The position numbers and the translations under genes were made by a program. Shown in pieces: positions 1 through 4,657 of a stretch of DNA of 5,864 nt (its first letter is position 1; each line of letters begins with the position of its first letter). The notes below the pieces were generated by a model. The model was not told the origin of the DNA. It was given only the letters and a program-made list of their open reading frames with translations, and searched no databases. The stretch is from Thiomargarita sp. (GTDB taxonomy: Bacteria > Pseudomonadota > Gammaproteobacteria > Beggiatoales > Beggiatoaceae). The stretch is from positions 1-5,864 of the forward strand of contig JAGLFE010000204.1 of NCBI GenBank assembly GCA_023144675.1, given 5' to 3'.

Positions 1-1089
1 ATTATTTTTATGGGATTTTTAATGCTAGTTGTGAGTATTCAACAAAAAGTTTTTTTTCAAAATCGGCAATATTTGCAATCTGTAATCTATGGTGTTATTA
101 CAGCAATTGTATTAATTGGTTGGTTTTCGGTTCATGATGGTATATATTATATTTTACGTTCTAAAGAAATGGAATATTTTTGGTTATTTATTGAATTACT
201 AATAGCCGCTTTTATGACTGGGATTGGTTTTATTTATGTTCGTAGATATTTCCAAAAGCAACCACTACGCATTTTATTCCAAATATTGTGTTTAACTTTA
301 TTTATTTTACTTGTTGGTTATCTTAAATATTTATCACAATTACAAACAATAGATTTAGGAATGCTCGATATTTTCTTAGAAATAGTATTAATTTCATTAT
401 TACCAATACCTATAACATATTACGCTCTACAAACTAGTGATAAATGGTGGAAATGGCTGTTGAGAAAAGGAGCGATGTTATTGGTATTCCTTAGTCTTTT
501 GGCTACGACTTATTTACTAATTGCATTGTTAGATAATGCTTTGGCTTTCTATAATCCCATTCCAACCAATTTACGGTTTTTACTCTTACTTGCTGTTGGA
601 ATAATTTTAGGAACAGCTATATGGTATCAATTTAAGACTTATTTATATCCACAGAAAAAATGGTTCACCATGCTAAGTTTTATAAGCATTTATAGCTTAA
701 TTTTATGTTTATCCTTAATAGCTTTTTGGGATTATGGAACTTTTATTTTACCTTTTTTTGATATTGGTTGGCAACGAGTCATACTTTTTTATGAAATCTC
801 CGATACTTTAACTTTGCTTCTAGCATTCGCAGCGGCAAGTTTCGCAACTTTTTGGGCAATCAAAGGCTATCAAACGCAAAACTATATTAAAAGCGGGATT
901 TATGCCTTAGCCGCACTATTTTTAGTCAGTAGTTCCCTGTTCTACTTCCGAGCCTATATGTCAATGATGCCCTTCTTTACGGTGGTGATTGGAGGAATGC
1001 TGTTATTTGTGCATTCGGTGAGTATTGGGTTTGATAATAAATTTCGGTTTAAATTTACTTTGGAGAATATAAATGCTACAAACCTATGA
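1..1089 (+). CDS. Polytopic inner-membrane protein of unknown function, 5'-truncated by the window
   Basis: The frame is open from the first base, and the codons before the ATG at 10 are also hydrophobic, so the gene most likely begins upstream of the window. From that ATG the visible protein is 359 residues. I count about nine or ten hydrophobic segments, near residues 24-48, 57-76, 86-105, 118-140, 154-174, 188-207, 219-241, 265-285, 291-310 and 318-336, joined by short loops rich in Lys, Arg and Tyr. This is a multi-spanning membrane protein with no catalytic motif I can see. I do not recognise the family; DUF4153- or DUF4401-type proteins have a similar look, but that is a guess. The last helix plus tail (from about base 941) is the stretch copied four more times downstream. 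The C-terminus runs 17 bases into vapB; the repeat copies suggest an alternative end about 14 residues earlier, just after a GFDKKF motif. Confidence 0.75.
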   Translation: MIFMGFLMLVVSIQQKVFFQNRQYLQSVIYGVITAIVLIGWFSVHDGIYYILRSKEMEYFWLFIELLIAAFMTGIGFIYVRRYFQKQPLRILFQILCLTLFILLVGYLKYLSQLQTIDLGMLDIFLEIVLISLLPIPITYYALQTSDKWWKWLLRKGAMLLVFLSLLATTYLLIALLDNALAFYNPIPTNLRFLLLLAVGIILGTAIWYQFKTYLYPQKKWFTMLSFISIYSLILCLSLIAFWDYGTFILPFFDIGWQRVILFYEISDTLTLLLAFAAASFATFWAIKGYQTQNYIKSGIYALAALFLVSSSLFYFRAYMSMMPFFTVVIGGMLLFVHSVSIGFDNKFRFKFTLENINATNL

Positions 1090-1127
1090 AGCAATATACA
1101 ACGGTCAACAATTTCATTGGCTTAATA
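941..1127 (+). repeat. Array repeat copy 1: the 3' end of the membrane gene plus the vapB start
   Basis: This is the probable parent copy of the five-copy repeat. Bases 941-1036 encode the last transmembrane helix (MPFFTVVIGGMLLFVHSVSI) and the start of the C-terminal tail. The shared core includes GGAGGAATGCTGTTATTTGT and the following CATTCGGTGAGTA. The tail from 1037 to 1127 differs from copies 2-4 but matches copy 5 closely. It covers the Shine-Dalgarno GGAG at 1062-1065, the vapB ATG at 1073 and about 15 vapB codons. It contains the inverted repeat GAATGC (995-1000) / GCATTC (1011-1016). Confidence 0.9.
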
Positions 1128-1348
1128 ATATTCCACCACAACCAGATAAAGAAATACATGTAGTAGTTGTTATGGATATATAAGAAAATATTGTTAATTC
1201 CAGAGAAAATATCCATGAAGTTTTGCAACGTACTCGCGGGGCATGGGGAAAAGGAAAAACACTTGATGAAGTTGACGTAGAAATTCATGCGAAGCGTTCA
1301 AAAGACTGGGAGCGAGAATGGGAATCATCACTGAAAATAGCAAAGTAA
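1073..1348 (+). pseudogene. vapB: VapB-type antitoxin gene interrupted by an in-frame stop
   Basis: The frame from ATG 1073 has a good Shine-Dalgarno (GGAG, 1062-1065, 7 bases away). It reads MLQTYEAIYNGQQFHWLNN and continues 36 codons to a TAA at 1181-1183. The same frame then runs open to TAA 1346-1348, encoding a charged C-terminal half with ENIHEVLQRTRGAWGKGK and a tail ending in EREWESSLKIAK. The intact form would be 91 residues. The short beta-rich N-terminus followed by an acidic/basic tail, just before a PIN-domain toxin, fits the small VapB/DUF104-like antitoxins; the exact family is inferred. The C-terminal half would normally bind and inhibit the toxin and is lost unless the stop is read through. 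The 3' end overlaps vapC by 31 bases. A sequencing error is possible, but the partner toxin is also broken, which suggests real decay. Confidence 0.75.
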
Positions 1349-1708
1349 TCGACACTAATATTTTAATCTATCATTTAAATGACAGTTTGACAGATAATGT
1401 CGAGCAACTTTTGACAAAAGCGATTGAATCAAATTCTTACCTATCTGTTATCACACGTATTGAATTGCTTGGACACTGAAAAATCCTTAAATCGCACTAA
1501 AGAGTTGCTAGATGTCTTCAATGAACAGATTTTGAACGAAGAAATTATAAAATTATGTATTCAAATACGGCAAACGACTTCATTAAAAGTGCTAGATGCT
1601 ATTATCGCAGCTACAGCTTTACATCTTAAATTACCTTTAATGACACGAAATATCAAAGATTTTAAAAAAATACTTAATATTCAATTATTTAATCCATTCG
1701 AGTCTTAA
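1318..1708 (+). pseudogene. vapC: VapC-type PIN-domain ribonuclease toxin, frameshifted
   Basis: The start at ATG 1318 has GGGAG at 1308-1312. It reads 53 codons, including VIDTNILIYHL (Asp12) and SVITRIELLGH (Glu49), and ends at TGA 1477-1479. The rest of the PIN domain continues one base later in the next frame up to TAA 1706-1708. That part includes TEKSLNRTKELLDVF and then LDAIIAATALHLKLPLMTRN with IKDF; its two acidic residues are encoded near 1595 and 1658. All four acidic positions expected of the metal-dependent PIN nuclease are therefore present, but split across two frames. Removing one base around 1471-1480 would give a normal 129-residue VapC. Intact members cleave RNA, often initiator tRNA. 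The frame starting at a TTG at 1424 is only the shifted second half and not a gene. The start overlaps the vapB reading frame, as is usual for such operons. Confidence 0.82.
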
Positions 1709-1716
1709 AATTATTA

Positions 1717-1828
1717 TCCGAGTTCATATATCAAATCAATAATGCCCTTCTTTACCGTAGTGATTGGAGGAATGCTGTTATTTGTGCATTCGGTGAGTAC
1801 GGGGTTTGATAAAAGATTTAGATTGTCA
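1717..1828 (+). repeat. Array repeat copy 2, between vapBC and relBE
   Basis: This copy begins 9 bases after the vapC stop codon. From 1742 it has an open frame repeating the end of the membrane protein: MPFFTVVIGGMLLFVHSVST, then GFDKRFRLSTSH and a TAA at 1838. The core is almost identical to copy 3 (TAATGCCCTTCTTTACCGTA in both). The upstream part (1717-1741) has about five extra bases relative to the other copies. Its tail, TTTAGATTGTC, resembles the inner-copy tail type. The inverted repeat is at 1770-1775 / 1786-1791. Confidence 0.9.
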
Positions 1829-1854
1829 ACATCGCATTAAATACATTACGCACA

Positions 1855-1883
1855 TTGACATCATGATTCTATAACGCTATTAT
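1855..1883 (+). promoter_or_regulatory. Sigma70-type promoter of relBE
   Basis: A perfect -35 box TTGACA (1855-1860) is followed after exactly 17 bases by a -10 box TATTAT (1878-1883, five of six consensus bases). The expected start point near 1890 leaves about 30 bases of leader before the relB ATG, with Shine-Dalgarno AGGAG at 1910-1914. The -10 box lies inside an imperfect dyad, ATAACGCTATTAT (1871-1883). That is a plausible place for the ribbon-helix-helix antitoxin to repress its own operon, though this is inferred. Confidence 0.7.
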
Positions 1884-1919
1884 GTTATTTAGAGATTATT
1901 TTTAATAACAGGAGTAATT

Positions 1920-2156
1920 ATGATGTCTGCTTTAACAAAAAGAACAATAATTTATTTTGAACCGAAAATTCACAACATTTTGAAAGTAAAGTCATTAGAA
2001 ACATCTCGTTCTATTTCAGACCTTGTCAACGAAGCCATTTTGCATGAATTAGCAGAAGATGCTGAGGATTTAAAAGCCTTTGAAGAACGTTATAATGAGC
2101 CATCTGTATCATTTGAAGATTTGGTAAAAGGTCTAAAGGCAGATGGTAAAATATAA
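1920..2156 (+). CDS. relB: RelB-like ribbon-helix-helix antitoxin
   Basis: This 78-residue protein pairs with the RelE-type toxin directly downstream and probably neutralises it and represses the operon. Residues 6-42 (TKRTIIYFEPKIHNILKVKS, then RSISDLVNEAI) fit a ribbon-helix-helix DNA-binding fold: a short beta strand, a helix starting near Pro15, a Ser-rich turn and a second helix. The rest (ELAEDAEDLKAFEERYNEPS, FEDLVKGL) is acidic and helical, as expected for the part that wraps the toxin. Two ATG codons stand in tandem; AGGAG at 1910-1914 is 5 bases from the first and 8 from the second (1923), so the true start may be 1923. The gene overlaps the toxin gene by 14 bases, implying translational coupling. 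The symbol follows the RelB/ParD-like organisation; the precise subfamily is uncertain. Confidence 0.85.
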   Translation: MMSALTKRTIIYFEPKIHNILKVKSLETSRSISDLVNEAILHELAEDAEDLKAFEERYNEPSVSFEDLVKGLKADGKI

Positions 2157-2400
2157 AATTGAAGTAAAAAAATCCGCTGAAAAAGAATTAAGAAAACTCC
2201 CCCAAAAGAACCTAATAAAAATTTTAGAAAAAATAACAAGTTTATCGAGTGATCCTCACCCAATTGGAAGCATAAAACTTACGAATCAAGAACGATATAG
2301 AATTAGAATTGGTAATTATCGGGTTCTTTATACTATTGAAGATGATATTCTAACAATCTACATCATTAAAATTGGACATAGAAAAGAAATATATCGCTAA
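2143..2400 (+). CDS. relE: RelE/ParE-superfamily toxin
   Basis: This 85-residue protein is a complete member of the RelE/ParE superfamily, whose RelE members cleave mRNA in the ribosomal A site. The family pattern is clear: N-terminal YKIEVKKSAEKELRKLP, a helical hairpin through residue 35, then the beta sheet with IGSIKLTNQERYRIRIGNYR and VLYTIEDDILTIYIIKIGHR, ending KEIYR. Basic and aromatic residues typical of the RelE active surface are present (Arg51, Arg53, Arg55, Arg60, Tyr63, His79, Arg80, Tyr84, Arg85). Length is normal and no frame is broken, so the toxin should be functional, and with it the antitoxin upstream is needed. RelE (mRNase) is more likely than ParE (gyrase poison), judging from the GNYRVLY and GHRKEIY segments, but sequence alone does not settle this. 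Confidence 0.9.
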   Translation: MVKYKIEVKKSAEKELRKLPQKNLIKILEKITSLSSDPHPIGSIKLTNQERYRIRIGNYRVLYTIEDDILTIYIIKIGHRKEIYR

Positions 2401-2501
2401 TCAATTATCGCACAGAACAACATTATATAGAATAGTAACTGATTGATATAAAAGTATTTTTAATTATTTAGGAAAGATGTCTAAACTAAAACCTACACAA
2501 A

Positions 2502-2625
2502 TTTCTGAGCCTATATATCAATAATGCCCTTCTTTACCGTAGTGATTGGAGGAGGAATGCTGTTATTTGTGCATTCGGTGAGTACTGGGTTTGATAAAAA
2601 GTTTTGATTGTCGGGTTCGTAAAGG
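2502..2625 (+). repeat. Array repeat copy 3, between relBE and higBA
   Basis: Here the repeat starts about 100 bases after the relE stop, the largest such gap in the array; bases 2401-2501 hold no gene or clear signal that I can see. The frame of the membrane protein end is kept (AYISIMPFFTVVIGGG, then MLLFVHSVSTGFDKKF and TGA at 2604), with one extra GGA triplet relative to the other copies. The tail TTTTGATTGTCGG plus GTAAAGG is shared with copy 4 and supplies the Shine-Dalgarno AAAGG (2621-2625) for higB. The inverted repeat is at 2555-2560 / 2571-2576. Confidence 0.9.
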
Positions 2626-2631
2626 TAAAAA

Positions 2632-3005
2632 ATGAAAAAATTATCGACTAAATGGTTTAAAAAATGGTCCAAAAAAGTTAATTTGAGCAATCAAGAACTA
2701 CTAAAATCTATAAAAGATTTAGAAATGGGTTTATCTACCGTTGATTTAGGAAGTAATCTTTTTAAAGTTCGGGTCAAAAGAAAACATAGTGGAAAAAGCT
2801 CTGGTTTTAGAACAATTATTGTTTATAAAAAAATGATAAGGCAATATTTGTATATGGATTTAGAAAAAATGAGAAAGATAATTTAAGTGATGTAGAATTA
2901 AGATATTTTAAAAAATTAGCCAACGATTTTTTGGTTTTAAATGTGGAAGAACTCAACCAATTAATAACACAAAAAATGTTATTTGATTTGGAGGAAATGA
3001 AATGA
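2632..3005 (+). pseudogene. higB: HigB/RelE-type toxin, frameshifted at an A7 tract
   Basis: From ATG 2632 (Shine-Dalgarno AAAGG, 6 bases away) the first 67 codons follow the RelE/HigB family found in toxin-first operons: TKWFKKWSKKVNLSNQELL, DLEMGLSTVDLGSNLFKVRV and KRKHSGKSSGFRTIIVYKK. At the run of seven A (2827-2833) the frame is lost and the gene ends at TAA 2884-2886 after 84 codons. One additional A would restore KNDKAIFVYGFRKNEKDNLS, then DVELRYFKKLANDFLVLNVE and a tail ending in TGA 3003-3005, giving a normal 124-residue toxin. That restored stop overlaps the higA start as ATGA, which confirms the original gene structure. The break may be a true mutation, a reversible slippage (phase-variable) site, or a homopolymer sequencing error. 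As written, the toxin lacks its C-terminal catalytic half. Confidence 0.82.
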
Positions 3006-3322
3006 GAAATACAATTAAGCAAGCCATAGGCGAAACTGTACAAGATATGGTCAATTCTGGATTTAAATCTTCTTTCACAAAAGTAGAACTGGATACCCTC
3101 GAAGTTAAAATCCCAGAAATTCAATTAACGAAAGATCAAATAACGTCCATTAGAAAACAAATGAATATCAGCCAAATGGTTTTTGCAAAGATTCTAAATG
3201 TCAGTCCATCATCTGTTAGCCAATGGGAACAAGGAAAAAGAAAGCCTACAAGCTCAACAAAAGTATTGCTTGAATTGCTCCAAAAATCTCCACATCTGCT
3301 TGATTATAGGATAAGTGCATAA
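3002..3322 (+). CDS. higA: HigA-type XRE-family antitoxin
   Basis: This 106-residue protein carries a helix-turn-helix DNA-binding domain of the XRE/Cro type at about residues 46-82. It reads ITSIRKQMNISQMVFAKILN then VSPSSVSQWEQGKRKP, with the recognition helix around SSVSQWEQG. The N-terminal 40 residues, including TIKQAIGETVQDMVNSG, resemble the toxin-contacting extension of HigA/NadS-like antitoxins encoded after a HigB/RelE toxin. Its start overlaps the stop of the restored higB frame by four bases (ATGA), and GGAGG at 2990-2994 is a strong Shine-Dalgarno 7 bases upstream. It is intact while its toxin is frameshifted, so it may persist as an orphan antitoxin or repressor, possibly protecting against related toxins; that is inference. 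The stop codon directly abuts repeat copy 4. Confidence 0.9.
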   Translation: MRNTIKQAIGETVQDMVNSGFKSSFTKVELDTLEVKIPEIQLTKDQITSIRKQMNISQMVFAKILNVSPSSVSQWEQGKRKPTSSTKVLLELLQKSPHLLDYRISA

Positions 3323-3448
3323 TTTTTACTTCCGAGCCTATATGTCAATGATGCCTTTCTTTACGGTAGTTATTGGAGGAATGCTGTTATTTGTGTATTC
3401 GGTGAGTATCGGGTTTGATAAAAAGTTTTGATTGTCGGCTTTGTAAGG
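3323..3448 (+). repeat. Array repeat copy 4, between higBA and the ART module
   Basis: This copy starts at the base after the higA stop codon and matches copy 1 furthest upstream (ACTTCCGAGCCTATATGTCA in both). The frame still reads YFRAYMSMMPFFTVVIGG, then MLLFVYSVSIGFDKKF and TGA at 3428. The tail TTTTGATTGTCGG plus GTAAGG is shared with copy 3. The inverted repeat is 3379-3384 / 3395-3400; its right arm is GTATTC, so one pair becomes a G-U wobble in RNA. Confidence 0.9.
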
Positions 3449-3664
3449 AAAAAACAAACTCAGTGGGTGGCATGAGAAGATATTCGCATCAAATTCGAGC
3501 TATAACAAAAGTGGAAAATTAATCATGAACAAGAAACTTGATTTAGACAGGCAACTTAATATTATGACCAACCATCTACTGAATGGGCATGAAATTGAAT
3601 TGATTTCTAAGTTGTAAGTTGTCATTGGTGTATTATAAATCAACTTGAAAAGAGGAATTATATT
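3449..3664 (+). other. Leader region of module D with two very short open frames
   Basis: About 216 bases separate repeat copy 4 from the 61-codon gene. Two tiny frames follow each other: a 16-codon one from ATG 3472 to TAA 3520 (MRRYSHQIRAITKVEN) and a 30-codon one from ATG 3525 to TAA 3615 (MNKKLDLDRQLNIMTNHLLN, then GHEIELISKL). Neither has a clear Shine-Dalgarno or a family I recognise; they may be remnants of a decayed gene or chance. A weak promoter candidate, TTGTAA (3612-3617), 16 bases, TATAAA (3634-3639), could serve the next gene. Shine-Dalgarno AGAGGA (3651-3656) lies 8 bases before its ATG. Confidence 0.3.
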
Positions 3665-3850
3665 ATGGACATTAAAGAAATTACTAAGGACATTAGTGAA
3701 ACGATAGAAAAAATGACGCAACAAGAAAAATTTGAGTTGCTTCGAGACGCAAATATCATTGATGATGAGGGTTATTATCACCCTAACTTTTTTTCTGATG
3801 CAACAGTCAAGGCAGATAGAGACGCAAAAACGGCTTTTAGAAAGCAATAA
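3665..3850 (+). CDS. Small acidic protein, putative antitoxin of the ART-like toxin
   Basis: I do not recognise this 61-residue protein as a named family. It has a good ribosome binding site (AGAGGA, 8 bases before ATG 3665). Residues 3-30 look like one amphipathic helix (IKEITKDISETIEKMTQQEK, then FELLRDANI), followed by a short IIDDEGYYHPNFFSDATVKA stretch and a basic end. It is rich in Asp, Glu and Lys and has no membrane segment and no obvious DNA-binding motif. It ends two bases before the start of the 198-codon gene, so the two are very probably co-transcribed and translationally coupled. Small size, position upstream of a putative enzyme and placement within an array of TA modules argue that it is the cognate antitoxin. 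If so, any autoregulation would need a DNA-binding mode I cannot see. An accessory or chaperone role is also possible. Confidence 0.7.
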   Translation: MDIKEITKDISETIEKMTQQEKFELLRDANIIDDEGYYHPNFFSDATVKADRDAKTAFRKQ

Positions 3851-3852
3851 TT

Positions 3853-4449
3853 ATGATGTACAGCAATCAAATGGTTTACGGTTTTCATGGTATTGACAAA
3901 GAGATTGGTTTACGAATTCTGAATCAAGAACAAGAGTTTAAACTTAGCAAAAACCGATATGATTGGTTAGGTGATGGTATTTATTTTTGGGAAAACAATA
4001 TCGCCAGAGCTTGGCAATATGTTGAAATCGCAAGCAAAAGAAAAAATAGCTCAATTAGAACGCCTTATGTTTTAGGTGCAATTTTGGAGCTTGGTAATTG
4101 TTTGGATCTTTTAAATCAAAAACACTTAGATTTTTTGGCACAATCATACGATTTATTGAAAGAATTATTAACAGACGAAAAAAACTTTCCGAAAAATACC
4201 AGTTTTAATAAAAATGACTTTGATTTCAAGAAACGGGAATTAGATTGTGCCGTGATTCGTATGGCACATAGCTATATGCAGAAGTCTACAGGTATTCATT
4301 TTGATTCAGTTCGAGCCGCTTTTTGGGAAGGTGATGAACTTTATGAGGGTGCAGGTTTTAGAAAACAAAATCATATACAAATTGCTATCTTGAATCCCAA
4401 TTGCATTAAAGGGGTTTTTTTGCCAAGAGATAAAACCTTATACCAATAG
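3853..4449 (+). CDS. Putative ADP-ribosyltransferase-like toxin (PARP-like fold), 198 aa
   Basis: The N-terminus carries YGFHGID at residues 9-15 and RYDWLGDGIYFWENNIARAW at 35-54. This spacing recalls the PARP-type ADP-ribosyltransferase pattern of a His-Gly on the first strand and G-x-GIYF followed by an A-x-x-Y helix. The predicted NAD-binding residues would be His12 and Tyr44. Near the C-terminus, NHIQIAILNPNCIKGVFLPR (173-192) looks like the last strand, where the third triad residue is normally Glu; Gln176 sits at about that place, so the triad may be H-Y-Q. The middle is helical, with FDFKKRELDCAVIRMAHSYM. There is no signal peptide or membrane segment, so it should act in the cytosol. 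Two ATG codons stand in tandem (3853, 3856) with no strong Shine-Dalgarno, fitting coupling to the preceding gene. The ART reading is inference from motifs; the target is unknown, and DUF3990-like or other ART-fold toxins are the nearest idea. Confidence 0.7.
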   Translation: MMYSNQMVYGFHGIDKEIGLRILNQEQEFKLSKNRYDWLGDGIYFWENNIARAWQYVEIASKRKNSSIRTPYVLGAILELGNCLDLLNQKHLDFLAQSYDLLKELLTDEKNFPKNTSFNKNDFDFKKRELDCAVIRMAHSYMQKSTGIHFDSVRAAFWEGDELYEGAGFRKQNHIQIAILNPNCIKGVFLPRDKTLYQ

Positions 4450-4619
4450 AGCCTTATGTGATTTTTGTTACCATGGTGATTGGAGGAATGTTGTTATTTG
4501 TGCATTCGGTGAGTACGGGGTTTGATAAAAAATTTCGGTTTAAACTTCCTTTGGAGAATATAAATGCTACAAACCTATGAAGCAATATACAACGGTCAAC
4601 AATTTCATTAGCTTAATAT
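4449..4619 (+). repeat. Array repeat copy 5 with a vapB remnant, the right end of the array
   Basis: This copy begins at the last base of the toxin stop codon. Its upstream part is shortened and altered (GAGCCTTATGTGATTTTTGT), but the core and tail are clear. The tail matches copy 1 rather than the inner copies: TTTCGGTTTAAA, then TTTGGAGAATATAAATGC, and the first vapB codons from ATG 4564 (MLQTYEAIYNGQQFH). The next codon is TAG (4609-4611) where copy 1 has TGG, and similarity ends about eight bases later. It is a dead vapB fragment. The inverted repeat is GAATGT (4486-4491) / GCATTC (4502-4507). Confidence 0.9.
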
Positions 4620-4632
4620 GTAAAACTGTCCG

Positions 4633-4657
4633 AACTATTATAAAATATTAGTTTTTT
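4633..4657 (+). terminator. AT-rich hairpin with a T run, possible terminator at the end of the array
   Basis: AACTATTAT (4633-4641) and ATATTAGTT (4645-4653) can pair over nine positions with one T-T mismatch and an AAA loop, followed by six T (4652-4657). The stem has only one G-C pair, so it would be weak. It lies between the + strand array and the convergent glycosylase gene, whose stop codon it overlaps. Confidence 0.35.

Noticed and set aside
1076..1288. A 70-codon open frame on the - strand
   Set aside because: It lies antisense to vapB, with a composition explained by AT-rich sequence, no ribosome binding site and no recognisable family.
1424..1708. A separate 94-codon gene starting at TTG
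   Set aside because: Its first 15 or so codons are out-of-frame readings of vapC. The remainder is the C-terminal half of the PIN domain.
2567..2595. A promoter inside the repeat (TTGTGC, 17 bases, TTTGAT)
   Set aside because: The spacing is right, but only about seven of twelve positions match consensus, and the bases are constrained as coding sequence. It is too weak to annotate.
2816..3124. A 102-codon open frame on the - strand
   Set aside because: It is antisense to the second half of higB and the start of higA, both recognisable proteins on the + strand.
3500..3847. A 115-codon open frame on the - strand
   Set aside because: It is antisense to the 61-codon gene, which has a good ribosome binding site and is coupled to its partner.
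941..4619. Integron attC sites or a CRISPR array
   Set aside because: The repeats lack the short conserved attC core sites (GTTRRRY-type ends) and no integrase gene is seen. They are too long and too far apart for CRISPR, and the spacers are genes.
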